From assembly GCA_029263795.1 (NCBI GenBank), contig JAJUFI010000004.1, forward strand, positions 1 through 50,795: 50,795 nt of DNA, in the 5' to 3' direction. Source of the stretch: Alcaligenaceae bacterium. Lineage in GTDB: Bacteria > Pseudomonadota > Gammaproteobacteria > Burkholderiales > Burkholderiaceae_B. This document shows positions 36,824 to 44,608 of the stretch, piece after piece. How positions within the stretch are numbered: position 1 is the stretch's first letter; the number at the start of each line of letters is the position of its first letter. The notes beneath the pieces are model-generated. The model was not told the origin of the DNA and did not search any database. It saw only the letters and a program-made list of their open reading frames with translations. The position numbers and the translations under genes were made by a program.

Positions 36824-36850
36824 ATGCGGCCGCCCTGCCGGCCAGAAATA

Positions 36851-38167
36851 TCAGACGGCCGGCAGCACGGTTCCTGAACATTCCCCCAGACTGATGGTGG
36901 GGTAACCGGGCTTGCTGCAGTGCGCGCGCAGGATGACTTCGTCGTGGTCTTCCAGAAAGCCACGTTGCTCGCCCCATGGCAGGGTGATGGGTGTCTGGCC
37001 GTTGCCGGTCAGCTCCAGCAAGGATGCCTGCTCGCCTTCTTCCGGCCCTGACAATGTGCCTGTGCCGAAAAGGTCGCCGGGCTGCAGCTTGCAGCCGTTG
37101 ACCGTGTGGTGCGTCACCAACTGGGCAATACTCCAATAGGCATCCCGGAAGTTGCTGGAGGAAAGACGTGCGGGTTCCAACCCTTTCGCGCGTGATTCCC
37201 GGGTGCTCAGAAGGACTTCCAACTGCACATTGAAAGCGCCGCTTTCAGTGTTGGCTGGAGAGCTAAGATAAGGCAAGGGCTGCGGGTCTCCGTCCGGACG
37301 CTTAAGCGCTTCCCGGAATGGAGCCAGGGCTTCCAGGGTCACCACCCAGGGGGAAATCGTGCTGGCAAAGTTTTTGGCCAAGAAGGGGCCAAGAGGCTGG
37401 TATTCCCAAGCCTGGACATCCCGAGCCGACCAATCGTTGAGAATGCACAGCCCGAAAATATGGGATTCCGCGTCTTCAATGTTGATGCGCTGCCCCTGCG
37501 GGTTGCCTTGCCCGATGAAGACCCCAAGTTCCAGCTCGTAATCCAGGCGTCGGCACGGGCCGAACTGCGGGGGGCTCCCCTCGGCAGCCGGGCGCATTTG
37601 CCCGACGGGACGCGGGAAGGCCTGACCGGAGACTCCGATGGTAGAGGCGCGCCCGTGATAGCCGATGGGCACCCACTTGTAGTTGGGGAGCAATGGGTTG
37701 TCGGGACGGAATTGCTTACCCACAGATGTGGCGTGGTGCACTGAAATGTAGAAGTCCGTGTAATCGCCGATGTGGGCGGGCAGGTTATGCTCCACGGCGT
37801 TGCGCTCAAGCAGCAGGGGCTCGAGCACGGGCCGCAGAGCTGAGCCCACGCGTAGCGCACGTGAAAGAGCCAGGCGCAGGGCAGACCAATGCGCCTGGCC
37901 GAGAGCCATCAGCCCATTGAGCCGGCCGCTCCGGCAGGCGTCCAGGGCTTCGCTGGCCGCCCCGTTCCAGGGTTGCCTGTCTGCCAGTGCGGAGAGATCC
38001 AGCACCTTGTCGCCAATCGCGACGCCTATGCGAAAGGCTCCCGAACCTCCCTTTTCCCGGAAGACGCCGAACGGCAGGTTCTGGATGGGAAAGCCATTGC
38101 CAGGTTGGTTTGCGGAATCGACCCAGCTCTGCAGGGACGGGTCGTGTGTTTCGTTGAGTTGTGACAT
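36851..38167 (-). CDS. fahA: Fumarylacetoacetase
   Basis: Full-length fumarylacetoacetate hydrolase, 438 aa, which cleaves fumarylacetoacetate into fumarate and acetoacetate in the homogentisate branch of Phe/Tyr breakdown. An SH3-like N-terminal domain lies at about 1-120. The metal and substrate residues are in DYTDFYISVHHATSVGKQF, HGRASTIGVSG, DYELELGVFIG and LNDWSARDVQAWEYQPLGPF; the C-terminal GTGTLSGPE is typical. ATG 38167 has AGG seven bases upstream; the frame extends to 38236 without conserved residues. Homogentisate dioxygenase is not beside it. It closes the operon that starts at 41176. Confidence 0.93.
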   Translation of the reverse strand: MSQLNETHDPSLQSWVDSANQPGNGFPIQNLPFGVFREKGGSGAFRIGVAIGDKVLDLSALADRQPWNGAASEALDACRSGRLNGLMALGQAHWSALRLALSRALRVGSALRPVLEPLLLERNAVEHNLPAHIGDYTDFYISVHHATSVGKQFRPDNPLLPNYKWVPIGYHGRASTIGVSGQAFPRPVGQMRPAAEGSPPQFGPCRRLDYELELGVFIGQGNPQGQRINIEDAESHIFGLCILNDWSARDVQAWEYQPLGPFLAKNFASTISPWVVTLEALAPFREALKRPDGDPQPLPYLSSPANTESGAFNVQLEVLLSTRESRAKGLEPARLSSSNFRDAYWSIAQLVTHHTVNGCKLQPGDLFGTGTLSGPEEGEQASLLELTGNGQTPITLPWGEQRGFLEDHDEVILRAHCSKPGYPTISLGECSGTVLPAV

Positions 38168-38240
38168 TAGCCTGGAATTCCTGCTTGCTTCAGCTGTAAA
38201 CATGGCCGGCCCGAGGATGTGCCGGCGTGGACGCAACCGT

Positions 38241-38447
38241 TCAGGCTTCGGCCAGTACGGATCGTCGGGCCTCTTCCAGCGCCTGCGAAATGACGTTCAG
38301 GTCGCCGATATGATTGGACAGAAGCAACACCAGCGCCGCATTCATGGCATTGCTCTCGTTCGTGCTGAGATCCCGGTGCGCGTTGATCAGGCACTCGTAG
38401 AACTCGTCGGGAACGTTGAAATTGCATTGCGTGGTCAGTTGTGTCAT
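38241..38447 (-). CDS. DUF2783-like small protein
   Basis: A 68-aa cytoplasmic protein, mostly alpha-helical by appearance, with no membrane segment, cysteine motif or signal peptide beyond a single Cys8. It has the look of the DUF2783 family, small proteins encoded next to flavin-dependent aromatic hydroxylases in Burkholderiales and Alphaproteobacteria; this assignment is from memory and not checked. The start overlaps the stop of the monooxygenase gene (ATGA), so the two are made together in a coupled way, which suggests a partner or accessory role for that enzyme. Function unknown. Confidence 0.75.
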   Translation of the reverse strand: MTQLTTQCNFNVPDEFYECLINAHRDLSTNESNAMNAALVLLLSNHIGDLNVISQALEEARRSVLAEA

Positions 38448-40132
38448 GGCGATACCTCTTGCTGGGTTCTGGTAGCGCGGAGCATGGCTGAGCTGATCTT
38501 GGCCGGGTCGACATCGCGCCAGCGGGCGGCGATGTGCTGGTCGGGCCGAATCAGATAACAGGCGCCCGTACGCACGTCGTAGCGACCAGACAAGATCGAG
38601 TCCTGGTCAACTACATATTCCACGCCCGGCTCGATGTCTCCCTCAAGCTCAGGCGAAACAACGAGGATACAGCGTACCGGCAGCGATTGGAAACCCGGAT
38701 TGGCGAGCTGTTGCAGACTCGCGGCGTCCGGCAACCGCTCGCTACAGAAGATTGCCACCACGAATTCATCCCCCAGTTTGCTCAGCCACCAGACTGTGTG
38801 CCCGCCGCGGCTTACCGGGCCATCCGGTGCCACGGCCCCCACAGGCAGGCCAGGCGAGAAGTCGTCTTCGTCAGGGGTGTTGAGGCTGGAGTTAGTGTAG
38901 AAGGTTGGCAGGGACAGCCTGCCGCTGTTGACCAGGCGGCGGGCAAAATCGTGGCGTTTGGCCAGGCGCAGCACAGTATTCCGGAAGAGCAGACTCATTT
39001 CGCTCTTGGGTGTGATGAAGTCCGTGGACCGCGTGGAATTGAGAATGTTCTCGTCTGCCGCCAGTTCGCGTTCTTCGCAATAGCTGTCCAGCAAGGTGGA
39101 AGGGGCCTTGCCACGCAATACCAGGTCCAGCTTCCACCCCAGATTGTCAACATCCTGTATGCCGCTGTTTGCACCGCGCGCGCCAAACGGTGAAACCCTG
39201 TGCGCGGCATCGCCGGCGAAGAGAATGCGCCCATGGCGGAAGCGGTCCATGCGCTCGCAGGCGAAGGTGTAAACGCTCACCCATTCGAGCTTTACGTCCA
39301 CCTCTTTGCCCAGCAGGGCACGAATTCGTGGCATGACTTTCTCGGGCTTCACCTCTTCGGCTGGGTCTGCGTCCCAGCCCAGCTGGAAGTCTATGCGCCA
39401 GACATTGTCGGGCTGGCTGTGCAGAAGCACCGACTGATTTGGATGGAAGGGCGGATCGAACCAGAACCACCGTTCCTGCGGAAAATCTGCTTCTAATTTG
39501 ACATCGGCGATCAGGAAGCGGTCACGAAAGACCTGGCCGTGAGCCTCCAGCCCCAGCATTTTGCGTACGGGGGAGCGGGCACCATCGCAGGCAATGAGCC
39601 AATCGCAGGAAAGGGAATAGGGGCCGTCCGGAGTGTCGACAGTCAACGTGGCCCCGGATGTTTCCTGGCGCACCTCTACCACGCGATGACGCCAGCGCAG
39701 CTCGATGTTCGGATCGGTCTCGCACTGTTCGTAAAGATAGCCCTCGCAATAGTACTGCTGCAGGTTGATGAAGGCCGGGCGCCGATGCCCTGCTTCCGGC
39801 AGCAGGTCAAACCTCCAGACTTCCTCGTCGCGGAAGAAGACCCGTCCGACGTTCCAGGAAATACCCTTGCGAACCATGCGCTCGCCCACGCCCAGGCGGT
39901 CCCAGATGTCCAGTGTACGCTTGGCAAAGCAAATGGCGCGTGAACCAATTGACAGGGTGTGGTCGTCGTCAAGCACCAGAACCCGGTGGCCGTGCCGGGA
40001 AAGGTCCAGTGCCATGGTCATGCCGACGGGGCCCGCGCCGACAATCACCACAGGCCAGTGCCCTGGGGCATCCGGGGGTACCGGCCGGTACTCCAATTGC
40101 AGTGTCTGGTAATCAATGTCTCCCACTGCCAT
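38444..40132 (-). CDS. Class A FAD-dependent aromatic hydroxylase (MhpA/PheA-like)
   Basis: A 562-aa flavoprotein monooxygenase of the FAD_binding_3 (PHBH-like) group, which hydroxylates phenolic substrates with NAD(P)H and O2. Motifs are present in order: GXGXXG in VVIVGAGPVGMTMAL (about 28-42), the DG motif in LIACDGARSPVRKMLG (about 180-195), and the GD motif in RILFAGDAAHRVSPFGARGANSG (about 300-322). A thioredoxin-like C-terminal region follows, as in MhpA. ATG 40132 sits only one base after AAAGGAG, so GTG 40126, seven bases after it, may be the true start. Substrate unknown; with FahA nearby a homogentisate- or gentisate-like product is possible. Confidence 0.88.
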   Translation of the reverse strand: MAVGDIDYQTLQLEYRPVPPDAPGHWPVVIVGAGPVGMTMALDLSRHGHRVLVLDDDHTLSIGSRAICFAKRTLDIWDRLGVGERMVRKGISWNVGRVFFRDEEVWRFDLLPEAGHRRPAFINLQQYYCEGYLYEQCETDPNIELRWRHRVVEVRQETSGATLTVDTPDGPYSLSCDWLIACDGARSPVRKMLGLEAHGQVFRDRFLIADVKLEADFPQERWFWFDPPFHPNQSVLLHSQPDNVWRIDFQLGWDADPAEEVKPEKVMPRIRALLGKEVDVKLEWVSVYTFACERMDRFRHGRILFAGDAAHRVSPFGARGANSGIQDVDNLGWKLDLVLRGKAPSTLLDSYCEERELAADENILNSTRSTDFITPKSEMSLLFRNTVLRLAKRHDFARRLVNSGRLSLPTFYTNSSLNTPDEDDFSPGLPVGAVAPDGPVSRGGHTVWWLSKLGDEFVVAIFCSERLPDAASLQQLANPGFQSLPVRCILVVSPELEGDIEPGVEYVVDQDSILSGRYDVRTGACYLIRPDQHIAARWRDVDPAKISSAMLRATRTQQEVSP

Positions 40133-40149
40133 TCTCCTTTGTTTTTCAC

Positions 40150-40214
40150 GGGCGGCAGTTTGATGTTTTATTCCTGCCGCCCGGCTCGGGCTGAACCTGT
40201 CGGTCTTCCGACAG
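40150..40214 (-). repeat. Two perfect hairpins between the MBL and hydroxylase genes
   Basis: The 90-base gap holds two inverted repeats: GGGCGGCAG (40150-40158) with CTGCCGCCC (40174-40182), 9 bp, and CTGTCGG (40197-40203) with CCGACAG (40208-40214), 7 bp with a four-base loop. On the transcribed minus strand the 9-bp stem lies just upstream of the hydroxylase ribosome site. They look like mRNA-processing or attenuation elements that set the ratio of MBL to hydroxylase message. Confidence 0.6.
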
Positions 40215-40222
40215 ACTGAAGT

Positions 40223-41176
40223 TCAGCCTTCCAGCGATTTCCACATTTCAATGTCACGCTCGGCCGTCCAGATGCGAGGGTCATCGTATCCCGTGGCTTC
40301 GTCATAAGCACGTGCGACGTCGAACGGCATACAGTGGTCGAAGATGACCCAATCTGCATAACGAGGCTTCATGAAATCGTAGGTTTCACGATAGATGGTC
40401 TTGAGATCCTTGCCGGCGGCAACACCGTTGCACACCGACCCGTAGAGGTCGGTGAGGAAGCCGCGTGTACCGGCGAGGGCCTGGCGCACTTCGTTCGCAT
40501 TCTTGAGTGCAGGGCCGCGGCCCGGCACCATTTTTTCTGCGTTGAACGTGGCCAGGCGGTCCAGCGTCTGGGGCCAGTCGCGGAAATAGGCATCGCCCGC
40601 ATATGGAGTGGACTGGTATTCCACCAAGTCGCCCGCCATCATGATGCGTTGTTCGGGCAGCCAGGCGATGGTGTCACCCTTGGTATGCCCACGCCCCACC
40701 TGCATGATTCTCACTTCAAGATTGCCCAGGTCGACCGTCATTTCACCCTTGAAGGTGATGGTGGGCCAGGTCAGGCCTGGTGGTACGGATTCCACCGCCC
40801 GGAAGAGGCGGGGGAAACGCCCGATTTCGCTGGCCTTGTCCTGCTCACCGCGCTCCACCATCAGGTCGTAGGTGTCGCGGCTGGCAATGATTTCCTGGGC
40901 GTTGTAAGCCGAGGCGCCGAACACACGCACCGCATGGTAGTGGGAAAGCAGTATGTATTTGATGGGTTTGTCGGTGATTTCACGGATGCGACGGATGACG
41001 TCCTGCGCCATGACTGGGGTGGCCTGGGTGTCCACCACCATGACCGCCTCATCACCGATGATCACGCCGGTATTCGGGTCACCTTCGGCCGTATAGGCAT
41101 AGGCATTGTCCGACAGCTTCTCGAATGCGACTTTTTTATCTTCCAGGTCGCCTTGGGAAGCGAATTGCTTGCTCAT
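40223..41176 (-). CDS. MBL-fold metallo-hydrolase with altered zinc motif
   Basis: A 317-aa protein with the metallo-beta-lactamase fold. The usual HxHxDH motif reads HYHAVRV (in LLSHYHAVRVFGASAY): the first two His remain but Asp and His of the second metal site are missing. The other ligands look intact: His in GRGHTKGDT, Asp in MMAGDLVEY, and a late His in VIFDHCMPFD. A mono-zinc enzyme or a non-hydrolytic role is possible. There is no signal peptide. RBS GAGGAG precedes ATG 41176. It is first in the operon with the hydroxylase, DUF2783-like protein and FahA, so it may act on an ester or lactone intermediate; that is inference. Confidence 0.88.
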   Translation of the reverse strand: MSKQFASQGDLEDKKVAFEKLSDNAYAYTAEGDPNTGVIIGDEAVMVVDTQATPVMAQDVIRRIREITDKPIKYILLSHYHAVRVFGASAYNAQEIIASRDTYDLMVERGEQDKASEIGRFPRLFRAVESVPPGLTWPTITFKGEMTVDLGNLEVRIMQVGRGHTKGDTIAWLPEQRIMMAGDLVEYQSTPYAGDAYFRDWPQTLDRLATFNAEKMVPGRGPALKNANEVRQALAGTRGFLTDLYGSVCNGVAAGKDLKTIYRETYDFMKPRYADWVIFDHCMPFDVARAYDEATGYDDPRIWTAERDIEMWKSLEG

Positions 41177-41204
41177 AGATTTGTCTCCTCTACAGGTCGG
41201 AACG

Positions 41205-41233
41205 AGAATACCTTATCGTTCGTTTATGTTCAA
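41205..41233 (-). promoter_or_regulatory. Promoter of the MBL-hydroxylase-fahA operon
   Basis: On the minus strand: -35 TTGAAC (41233-41228), a 17-base spacer and -10 TATTCT (41210-41205). The start would be about 41198, giving a short leader of about 22 bases that holds the GAGGAG ribosome site. The -35 abuts the palindrome at 41232-41254. Confidence 0.6.
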
Positions 41234-41254
41234 TTCGTTTGATAAAAACGAATT
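41232..41254. promoter_or_regulatory. 23-bp palindromic operator candidate
   Basis: Perfect 9-bp arms AATTCGTTT (41232-41240) and AAACGAATT (41246-41254) are separated by five bases. A further half-site-like TTCGTTTA lies at about 41218-41225. The palindrome sits immediately upstream of, and touching, the -35 of the catabolic operon promoter, in the AT-rich gap after mutM. Position suits an activator or repressor of the operon; the regulator is not encoded beside it. It could double as a weak mutM terminator hairpin. Confidence 0.55.
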
Positions 41255-41259
41255 TTGGC

Positions 41260-42087
41260 TCAGCGTTTTTGGCAGCGCGGACAAAAATACGTAGCGCGCT
41301 GCCCCTGCACGATGCGGCGTATGGGTGTGTCGCATCGGATGCAGGGCTGGCCTGCTTTTTCGTACACCGCAGCATGCAGGGTGAAATAAGCCCCGGGTTC
41401 TCCGCTGGCGGTCACGTAATCGCGCAGTGTGCTGCCACCGGATTCAAGTGCCTGTTCCAGAGTTTCACGGATTGCCTGCGCCAGCAGCATGCAACGTCGA
41501 CCGGAGAGTCTGCCAGCAGGAAGCCGGGGGTCTATGCCCGCCTTGAACAACGCTTCCGAGGCATAGATATTGCCTACGCCCACCACGATGTTGCCGGCCA
41601 GCAAGGCTTGTTTCACCGCCATCTGTCGCCCGGCGAACGCCCCGTGCAGCAGTTCACCGGTGAAGTCATCGCTGAGTGGCTCCACCCCCAACTTTGCCAG
41701 CAGGGGGTGTTCGCTCACCGGCCCGGCCTCAGCCGGGTGCCACAGAATGGCTCCGAAGCGGCGCGGGTCGTGCAACAGAAAGCGGGCATCGGCGAACAGC
41801 CACTCGGCATGGTCGTGTTTGCGACGGGGTTCATCGAGCGGAGCCCGGCGCAGGGAGCCGGACATGCCAAGATGGATGATCTGGGTACCGTGATCAAATT
41901 CGATGAGCAGATACTTGCCGCGTCGTTTGCAGGAGCGCACGACCCGCCCGCCAAGTGTGGCGGACATATCACTGGGAACGGGCCAGCGCATACGCGGTTC
42001 GTGTACGAGAAACGCGTCCAGCCTGCGGTCTGTCATAATAGGCGCGATGCCGCGACGCGTCGTTTCGACTTCGGGAAGTTCAGGCAT
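41260..42087 (-). CDS. mutM: Formamidopyrimidine-DNA glycosylase
   Basis: Bifunctional DNA glycosylase/AP lyase that removes 8-oxoguanine and formamidopyrimidines. The N terminus MPELPEVETT carries catalytic Pro2 and Glu3 (numbered with Met). Lys58 (GKYL) and the NIYASEALF helix-two-turn-helix region are conserved, and the C-terminal zinc finger CIRC...CPRC closes the protein. The 275 aa are normal. Divergent from the TPR gene over an 85-base gap. Its 3' end is 83 bases before the MBL gene on the same strand, but that gap carries a separate promoter. Confidence 0.96.
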   Translation of the reverse strand: MPELPEVETTRRGIAPIMTDRRLDAFLVHEPRMRWPVPSDMSATLGGRVVRSCKRRGKYLLIEFDHGTQIIHLGMSGSLRRAPLDEPRRKHDHAEWLFADARFLLHDPRRFGAILWHPAEAGPVSEHPLLAKLGVEPLSDDFTGELLHGAFAGRQMAVKQALLAGNIVVGVGNIYASEALFKAGIDPRLPAGRLSGRRCMLLAQAIRETLEQALESGGSTLRDYVTASGEPGAYFTLHAAVYEKAGQPCIRCDTPIRRIVQGQRATYFCPRCQKR

Positions 42088-42172
42088 GACGGGGTGCTAG
42101 GATATTTACAATTAACATGCGATTTTGCCACTTGGTGCTCGCGTCCAGTTGCATTGGCCTGGGGCGTATTCG

Positions 42173-43972
42173 ATGAAACGTATTTTTTCCGTGTTGTTCG
42201 CGGCGGCTGTCGGTATGGGCGCGCAATCAGCGTGGCCGCAGGCAGGCGCTCCTCTGCTGCTGGGTGAGCCACCCGAGCTCGACCAGGTTGAACGCATACT
42301 GTTGCGCCCCGGCGAGCTGCCTTCCGTACGGCTGACGGCCGACATCCTCTATCGTATTCTCGTCGCGGAAATCGCGGCGCAGCGGGGTGAATACTTACAG
42401 GCTGCTGAACTTCTGTACGGGCTTGCGCGCGAGACGTCCGATCCTCGCTTGGCCAAGCGTTCCTTTCAGTTCGCCATGGCTGCGCGCGATTTGAGCGCTG
42501 CCTTGAAGGCGGCCAAGCAATGGGTGCTGGTTGCGCCCAATGACCCTGACGCCGTGGCCTCCTCCCTCGCGCTCTCTGCCTCAAGCGGCCAGAGCAGCGG
42601 GCTGGCCGGCAATTTGCGCGACCGCGTCGAAAAAGCCAGCAACAAGGAACGCGCCATCGCGGAAGCTGCTTCCATTGTTTCGAAGATGAGCGACAAGCGA
42701 GTGGCCTACGACGTTCTGGAAAAAGCGCTCCCGGATTCTGTACTAAATCTGCCACTGGCTCACCTCGCGCTTGCCGATGCTGCCTGGCAGGCGGAAGACC
42801 CAACACGGGCGCTTGAAGCTGCGCGGGAAGCGCTCAGGCTGGCTCCGAAATCCGAAATGGCAGCCCAGCGGGTGCTGGAGTATGGTCTGAAGGTGGATCC
42901 GCGCGCCGCCATTCGTGAAACGGAAGAATTCATCAAACTCCATCCGGACATGCGGCGCTTGCGCCTGCTGCTGGTGAACCGGCTGGTATTGCGGCACGAA
43001 TTCGATGCGGCACTCAGCCATGTCGCCGACATGCGGCAGCGAGCCCCTGAGGACTTCGACCTTCTCTATACAGAGGCGGAGGTCAATGTCAGGGCGGAGC
43101 GGTACGGCAGGGCGAAGGAACTGCTGAACCAGTACATCGAAGTTCAGAAACAACGTGGCAGTGCGTTGCCCGACAAGGCCAGCACGGCCGGCGGCGATGA
43201 ATCCGATGCCCGGCTGCTGCTGGTGCAGATCGCTGAAAAGGAAGGTGATCACGCGGAGGCCATACGCCAGCTCGACCTCATCACGGAACCGTCGGTCCGC
43301 TTCCAGGCTCAGATCCACAAGGCGGTGCTCATAGGGCGTCGCGGCGATCTTGAAGGTGCGCGGCGAACGCTGCAGGCGCTGACACCGCAGGACGACAACG
43401 AACGCAGTGTGGTGGCCCTCACCCTTGCCTCAATATACCGGGAGGCGGGGCGCAGCGAAGAAGCGGTGAAAGTGCTTGAGAAGGCTGATGCAGACCTGCC
43501 CGATACCCCCGAAATCAAATACGACCTTGCCATGCTGTACGAACGCCAGGGCCGTTATGAAGATTTCGAGCGCCTGATGCGCAGAATCATCGAGCTGTCT
43601 CCCGACAATGCCAATGCGTACAACTCTCTGGGCTATACCTTCGCTGATCGCAACATCAATCTCGACGAAGCTGAAGAACTCCTCGAGCAGGCGCTGGAGC
43701 TTGACCCGGACAACCCCTATATTCTGGACAGTGTCGGCTGGTATTTGTACCGGACAGGCGATTATTCCGGTGCGGTGGAATACCTGCGCCGCTCCTGGTA
43801 CCAGTTGCCCTCCGGGGAAGTTGCCGCACATCTGGGTGAGGTGCTCTGGATGATGCAGCGCAAGGAAGAAGCCCGGGAAATCTGGCGTCAGGGCCTGCAG
43901 CAGGAGCCGGATAACGAAGTGCTGAAGAAGACGCTCAAGAGGTTTGGCGTGAAGCTGGAGAAAGGCCGATGA
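42173..43972 (+). CDS. Tetratricopeptide repeat protein, exported
   Basis: A 599-aa protein with an N-terminal signal sequence (MKRIFSVLFAAAVGMGAQSA) and a long array of TPR helices. The clearest repeats are at about 440-590 (NAYNSLGYTFADRNINLDEA, DNPYILDSVGWYLYRTGDYS, EVLWMMQRKEEAREIW). It is expected in the periplasm or at the membrane as a scaffold. It always seems to precede lolB and ispE in this group of bacteria, which hints at an envelope role, but no precise function is known to me. ATG 42173 is chosen because it gives the signal peptide. The stop overlaps lolB (ATGA). Confidence 0.85.
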   Translation: MKRIFSVLFAAAVGMGAQSAWPQAGAPLLLGEPPELDQVERILLRPGELPSVRLTADILYRILVAEIAAQRGEYLQAAELLYGLARETSDPRLAKRSFQFAMAARDLSAALKAAKQWVLVAPNDPDAVASSLALSASSGQSSGLAGNLRDRVEKASNKERAIAEAASIVSKMSDKRVAYDVLEKALPDSVLNLPLAHLALADAAWQAEDPTRALEAAREALRLAPKSEMAAQRVLEYGLKVDPRAAIRETEEFIKLHPDMRRLRLLLVNRLVLRHEFDAALSHVADMRQRAPEDFDLLYTEAEVNVRAERYGRAKELLNQYIEVQKQRGSALPDKASTAGGDESDARLLLVQIAEKEGDHAEAIRQLDLITEPSVRFQAQIHKAVLIGRRGDLEGARRTLQALTPQDDNERSVVALTLASIYREAGRSEEAVKVLEKADADLPDTPEIKYDLAMLYERQGRYEDFERLMRRIIELSPDNANAYNSLGYTFADRNINLDEAEELLEQALELDPDNPYILDSVGWYLYRTGDYSGAVEYLRRSWYQLPSGEVAAHLGEVLWMMQRKEEAREIWRQGLQQEPDNEVLKKTLKRFGVKLEKGR

Positions 43973-44604
43973 CTTCAGGTGCGAGAGTCGCCAATGCACA
44001 GGCCGTGCCAGTCGGTCACTCCAAGGCGGGTGCCCGTCGTCGCCTGCTTGGCCTGAGTTGCGCAGCCTTGTTTTCCGCCATGTTGGCCGCCTGCGCCACG
44101 CCGGGTCGCATAGCAGGCGAGGGGGCTGCCTTCGAGCGTACGGGGCGCTTTGCCGTCAACGTTAGCGAGGCCGGGCGTCAGCCCGAGGCCGTCCAGGGCT
44201 CATTCGCCTGGCGCGACACGGGGCGCACCTTGCGCCTGGACCTCGCCAATCCTCTGGGCAGTACGCTGGCGCGCATTGAAGTGGGCCCGCGCGGAGCCGT
44301 GCTTGAACACGCCAATGGCATGACAGACACCGCCGCCAACGCTGATGCGCTGGTGGAGAAGGTTCTTGGCGCAGCACTGCCAGTGGCCAATCTGCGTGAC
44401 TGGATGCAGGGTCGCACTGGTTCAGGGGCGGTCCAGGCGCTGCAGCAAGATTCCAAAGGGCGGCCAACTTCCTTTACCCAGCAGGGCTGGGAATTGCGCC
44501 TCACACGCTACGATGCACTCGGCCCGGGGCTCCTGAGGCTGGAGCGGCGTGATGGCGCCCGCCATATTTCCGTGAGATTGGCGCTCGACACACAAGCTGA
44601 GTGA
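43969..44604 (+). CDS. lolB: Outer membrane lipoprotein insertion protein LolB
   Basis: LolB receives lipoproteins from the periplasmic carrier LolA and inserts them in the outer membrane. The 211-aa precursor has a basic N-terminal stretch, a hydrophobic core and the lipobox LAAC with Cys42 as acylation site. The mature part, FERTGRFAVNV...GSFAWRD...LRLDLANPLGSTLARIE, matches the LolB beta-barrel. The start overlaps the TPR gene stop by 4 bases and it ends 4 bases before ispE, so all three are coupled. The N terminus before the hydrophobic core (about 25 residues) is longer than usual; a later start is possible but none is better placed. Confidence 0.88.
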   Translation: MTSGARVANAQAVPVGHSKAGARRRLLGLSCAALFSAMLAACATPGRIAGEGAAFERTGRFAVNVSEAGRQPEAVQGSFAWRDTGRTLRLDLANPLGSTLARIEVGPRGAVLEHANGMTDTAANADALVEKVLGAALPVANLRDWMQGRTGSGAVQALQQDSKGRPTSFTQQGWELRLTRYDALGPGLLRLERRDGARHISVRLALDTQAE

Positions 44605-44608
44605 CTCC

